Of a DNA stretch of 64,000 nt, positions 61,519-64,000 are shown one piece after another. The notes below the pieces were generated by a model that was not told the DNA's origin, did not search any database, and saw only the letters and a program-made list of their open reading frames with translations. The translations under genes were made by a program, and so were the position numbers. Origin of the DNA: Catenulispora rubra (GTDB lineage Bacteria; Actinomycetota; Actinomycetes; Streptomycetales; Catenulisporaceae); contig NZ_JAACYW010000030.1 in the NCBI RefSeq assembly GCF_015356825.1, positions 1-64,000 of the forward strand. Direction: 5' to 3'. Each line of letters opens with the position of its first letter. Position 1 is the stretch's first letter.

Positions 61519-62883
61519 TCATCCCGTGGTCTGCAGCACCGACAGCAGACGGATCCGGGTGTCCTGCACGGCGGGAAGAGCGTGCCACCGGTTCAGCGCC
61601 CGCGACAGTCCGCACAGGTCGGAGCGCACCGTCGCGGAGTCGAGGCGCTCGCACGCGTCCAGGACGGGCGCGGCGACCGCGCAGGCCTGCTCCGGTTCGC
61701 CGGCTCCGGCCAGGGACAGGGCAAGCCGCGCCGCGTAGCGGGAGCGTGCCCGCTCCGCGCCCAAGGGGATCCGGTCGAGTTCGCGGCCCAGGGCCGCCGC
61801 GGCGCGGGCCGGCTGTCCGAGGTCGAACCAGCACCAGCCGGTCGTCATCGCGACCGGATCCGGGACGTTCGCGGTGCCGATGACCGGGCCGCCGCTGCCG
61901 TCGGTTTGCGACAACAGTTCCGCGGCCACGTCCAGCGCGCGGAAACAAGCCTCATAGTCGCCCGCGAGGGCGTGGCCTTGCGCCGCGCGCTGCGCTGCCA
62001 GGCCCCTGACCCGGGCGGTGCGCGCGCGGGAGAGTGCCCCCTCGGCCAGCGCGACGGTGGTCGCGGCGTCGTGCCGGTAGAGCGCGACCAGGCCGCGCCG
62101 CACCATGGCGTAGGCCGCCATCTCCTCGTCACCGCCGGCGGCCGCGAATTCCACGGCGCGGTCCGTCCACCACATCGCGTGGACGTCGTCGCCGGCCTCC
62201 TGGGCCATCCACCCGGTGTACTCGGCGTAGCGTCCGGCCAGCCGGAGGGCCGCGTCCCGCTCGGCGGGACGGGCCTGGCCGGCCATCGAGCGCAAAACGT
62301 GGGTATGCGCGGCCAGCACCGATATCAGGGCCTTGGGGGCCAGCTTCTGGCCCAGGCCGCGCATCTCGCCGAACATCATCTGGAAGGAGGCGATCGTCTC
62401 CTGATGGGTGCCCGCGGCGGCCTGGGCGCCCGCGCCGCGCTCGGCGGGCCGGCGCCCGCGCGGATCCGGGACCGCCAGCCCGGTGACGGCACCGGCCAAC
62501 AGATGCCGCCGGGACACGGTCCCGAAGCCGGTCTCCGCGTCGCCGCCCATACTCACGATCCACACCTCGCCGCCGTAGTCCGCCGCATTGTGGTCCGCCG
62601 CATTGTGGTCCGCCGCACCGTGGTCCGGCCCGCCGCCGGACCGGACGCGGCCCGCGGACGGCGTGGGCGCCAACGCGGCCAGCGCACCGTCGCAACCCAG
62701 CGTCGCGTCGCAGCGCCGGGCCAGGTCTGTGCTCGGAGCCTTCGCACCGGTCTCGACCTTGCTCAGGTGGCTCCTGCTGTAGTGCACGAGCGCGGCCAGG
62801 TCGGTCAGGGAAAGTCCCGCGCCTCCGCGAAGCCGACGCAGTTCCGTACCGAACGATGCGTTCCGCGCTGGTCCCGTGTCCAT
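61519..62883 (-). CDS. XRE-family helix-turn-helix regulator with TPR-like C-terminus
   Basis: A 454-aa protein. The Cro/C1-type helix-turn-helix is at about 12-70 (LRRLRGGAGLSLTDLAALVHYSRSHLSKVETG). A short repeat (ADHNAADHNAADY, from three 15-bp DNA repeats at 62578-62622) follows, then a hydrophobic patch with SRRHLLAGAVTGLAV. Helical TPR-like repeats fill 160-450. Large families of such proteins exist in Streptomyces, some in developmental control. ATG 62883 is divergent from the TIR gene. It is a candidate regulator of the island's shared half-sites. Confidence 0.82.
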   Translation of the reverse strand: MDTGPARNASFGTELRRLRGGAGLSLTDLAALVHYSRSHLSKVETGAKAPSTDLARRCDATLGCDGALAALAPTPSAGRVRSGGGPDHGAADHNAADHNAADYGGEVWIVSMGGDAETGFGTVSRRHLLAGAVTGLAVPDPRGRRPAERGAGAQAAAGTHQETIASFQMMFGEMRGLGQKLAPKALISVLAAHTHVLRSMAGQARPAERDAALRLAGRYAEYTGWMAQEAGDDVHAMWWTDRAVEFAAAGGDEEMAAYAMVRRGLVALYRHDAATTVALAEGALSRARTARVRGLAAQRAAQGHALAGDYEACFRALDVAAELLSQTDGSGGPVIGTANVPDPVAMTTGWCWFDLGQPARAAAALGRELDRIPLGAERARSRYAARLALSLAGAGEPEQACAVAAPVLDACERLDSATVRSDLCGLSRALNRWHALPAVQDTRIRLLSVLQTTG

Positions 62884-62905
62884 GGGTGACCGCCCGTTTC
62901 CTGTT

Positions 62906-62913
62906 GTCCGTCA
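62906..62913. promoter_or_regulatory. island half-site core in a divergent promoter
   Basis: GTCCGTCA, the core of the repeated island motif, lies in the 102-nt region between the helix-turn-helix/TPR gene and the TIR gene, reading towards the TIR gene. Weak on its own; supported only by recurrence. Confidence 0.35.
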
Positions 62914-62985
62914 AATGAGAGCAAGGCGCGTGGAAACGGTAGCCGCGTCGCCGGACTCTGATTCCCTATTCGAGGGTGGCGAACG

Positions 62986-63986
62986 ATGGCCAATCGGGTC
63001 TTCGTCAGCTTCCGCAACGGCGACGACCCGTACGCCGCTGCGTTGCTGTTCCGCGCGCTGGGGCGGCGGTTCGGCCGCGACGCCGTCTTCCGCTCCAGCG
63101 ACTCGATCCCGCCGGGGGCGCCCTGGGCCGAGACGATATGGCGCAACCACTTGTCGAGCGAGGTCCTGGTCGCGGTGATCGGGCCCCGGTGGCTGGACAT
63201 CCGAGACGGCCGGGGACGGTTGCGGCTGCACCAGGAGGGCGACTGGGTCCGCGAGGAGATCGCGGCCGCCTTGAAGCAGGGCAAGCTGGTGATCCCGGTG
63301 GTCCTGGACGGGATCGCGCACCTGGATCCCCGCAAGCTCCCGGAGGACATCGCGCGGATCGCCGAACTGCAGGCGGTCCGGATGGATCACCGGCGGATCG
63401 ACACCGCGGTGGCACTGCTGATCGAGCGGATCACCGAGGTGTTCGCAGACGCCGACGAGCGCACGAACCACAGCAGCATGGATATGGATAAGGAGCCGGC
63501 ATCCGAGAACTGGCTCGGCGTCTGGAACGCACCGCCACCCAGCTGCTTCTCCGTGGACCACGGCGACCTCATGGACGCCCTGCGCATGGACACGAGCACG
63601 AGTGCCGACCTGATCATTGCGTCACGCGCGTCGCGCTGGGGATCGCTGCCTGTACGCCGCTTGCGAATACCCGGGTTCGCGCGTGAGCAGTCCGTCCGTC
63701 TGCTCGGCGAGCGGCTCGCGGACACGTCCTGGGAGGACTTGAACCGCCTGGCCGCAGCACTGGCCGCGGACTTCATCTCCGAGTCCGCGATGAGCCCGGC
63801 CCAGTATGCCGATCTGATCGGCGCGCGGCCCGCGAGTTGCTGGACCGGAGTGAGACGTGCAGCTACCCGCGGGCAGCGGCGTGGTCGATGGGATTGGATG
63901 AGGTGGCCTCGACGTCCCCTGAGGCGATGTCGGTGCTGATGGCGCTGCGACTCCGGTCGAAGACCTCGACATCCCCACCGCCGTGA
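62986..63986 (+). pseudogene. TIR-domain STAND protein, internally deleted and frameshifted
   Basis: The first 155 residues are an intact TIR domain: RVFVSFRNGDDPYAAALLF, FRSSDSIPPGAPWAETIW with the likely NADase Glu, and VLVAVIGPRWLD. A STAND/NB-ARC region should follow, but the sequence jumps from LMDALR straight to LIIASRASRWG, skipping the Walker A and Walker B segments. Near 63825 the frame shifts: the family's RELLDRSE...YPRAAAWSMGLDEVA segment is in the next frame, and a further shift is possible near 63955. The remainder would lie beyond the window. The TIR domain could still be made as part of a 317-aa product ending at 63939. Confidence 0.65.
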
Positions 63987-64000
63987 GGCGTATATCAGCG

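Noticed and set aside
1-64000. CRISPR array
   Set aside because: No regularly spaced direct repeats with unique spacers were seen; the only tandem arrays are short heptamer or 15-bp repeats.

Overview
The window is high-GC actinomycete DNA: strong G/C bias at third codon positions, GTG starts, ATGA/GTGA gene overlaps, actinobacterial insertion sequences and CHAT/caspase proteins. A filamentous genus such as Catenulispora, Actinospica or Streptomyces would fit, but the genus cannot be fixed from the sequence.

Layout. (1) 1-13.0 kb is a catabolic regulon. A leftward operon encodes an M24-family enzyme, an aldehyde dehydrogenase, a VOC protein, a fused E1 alpha/beta 2-oxo-acid dehydrogenase and the start of its E2. 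A divergent LacI-type repressor follows. A second leftward operon encodes a branched-chain-amino-acid-type ABC transporter plus a 3-hydroxyisobutyrate-dehydrogenase-like enzyme. Near-palindromes around CAATCGATTG lie at both operon heads and at the repressor promoter, so one regulator plausibly controls uptake and breakdown of one unidentified compound. (2) 13.0-16.9 kb is a graveyard of insertion sequences, including a complete IS5-type element that carries a passenger gene and sits inside an older broken integrase gene. (3) 16.9-22.8 kb holds a CHAT-TPR protease divergent from a Cys-rich small protein and a membrane protein, a compact conflict-type locus. (4) 23.2-26.0 kb has a secreted phosphoesterase with cell-wall-binding repeats and a membrane protein. 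(5) 26.6-31.5 kb is a small integrated element bounded by two copies of a tRNA 3' half. It has a frameshifted tyrosine integrase, a pRiA4b ORF-3-like protein and a toxin-antitoxin pair.

(6) 32.1-64 kb is the most interesting part: a roughly 30-kb signalling/proteolysis island. It starts with a decayed radical-SAM activase and a rightward operon: coiled-coil protein, ClpB-like AAA+, GAP1-like protein, vWA protein, PP2C phosphatase and a kinase with a C-terminal zinc ribbon. The last three form a TerY-P-type triad. A leftward operon encodes a TerY-C-like zinc ribbon, a membrane coiled-coil protein with a MotB-like partner, and a large beta-sandwich-like protein. Rightward come a second CHAT protease and a stand-alone copy of its N-terminal domain. 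A long leftward block encodes a C14 caspase, a Ycf46/FtsH-like AAA+ ATPase and several membrane or scaffold proteins. A helix-turn-helix/TPR regulator and a degenerate TIR-STAND gene close the window. A repeated half-site, GTCCGTCAGTA, upstream of four transcription units suggests that parts of the island are co-regulated.

Inferred role of the island: a phosphorylation-switched, ATPase-gated protease network at the membrane with two caspase-like effectors. That architecture fits phage defence, programmed cell death or a developmental stress response. The function is inferred from domains only.
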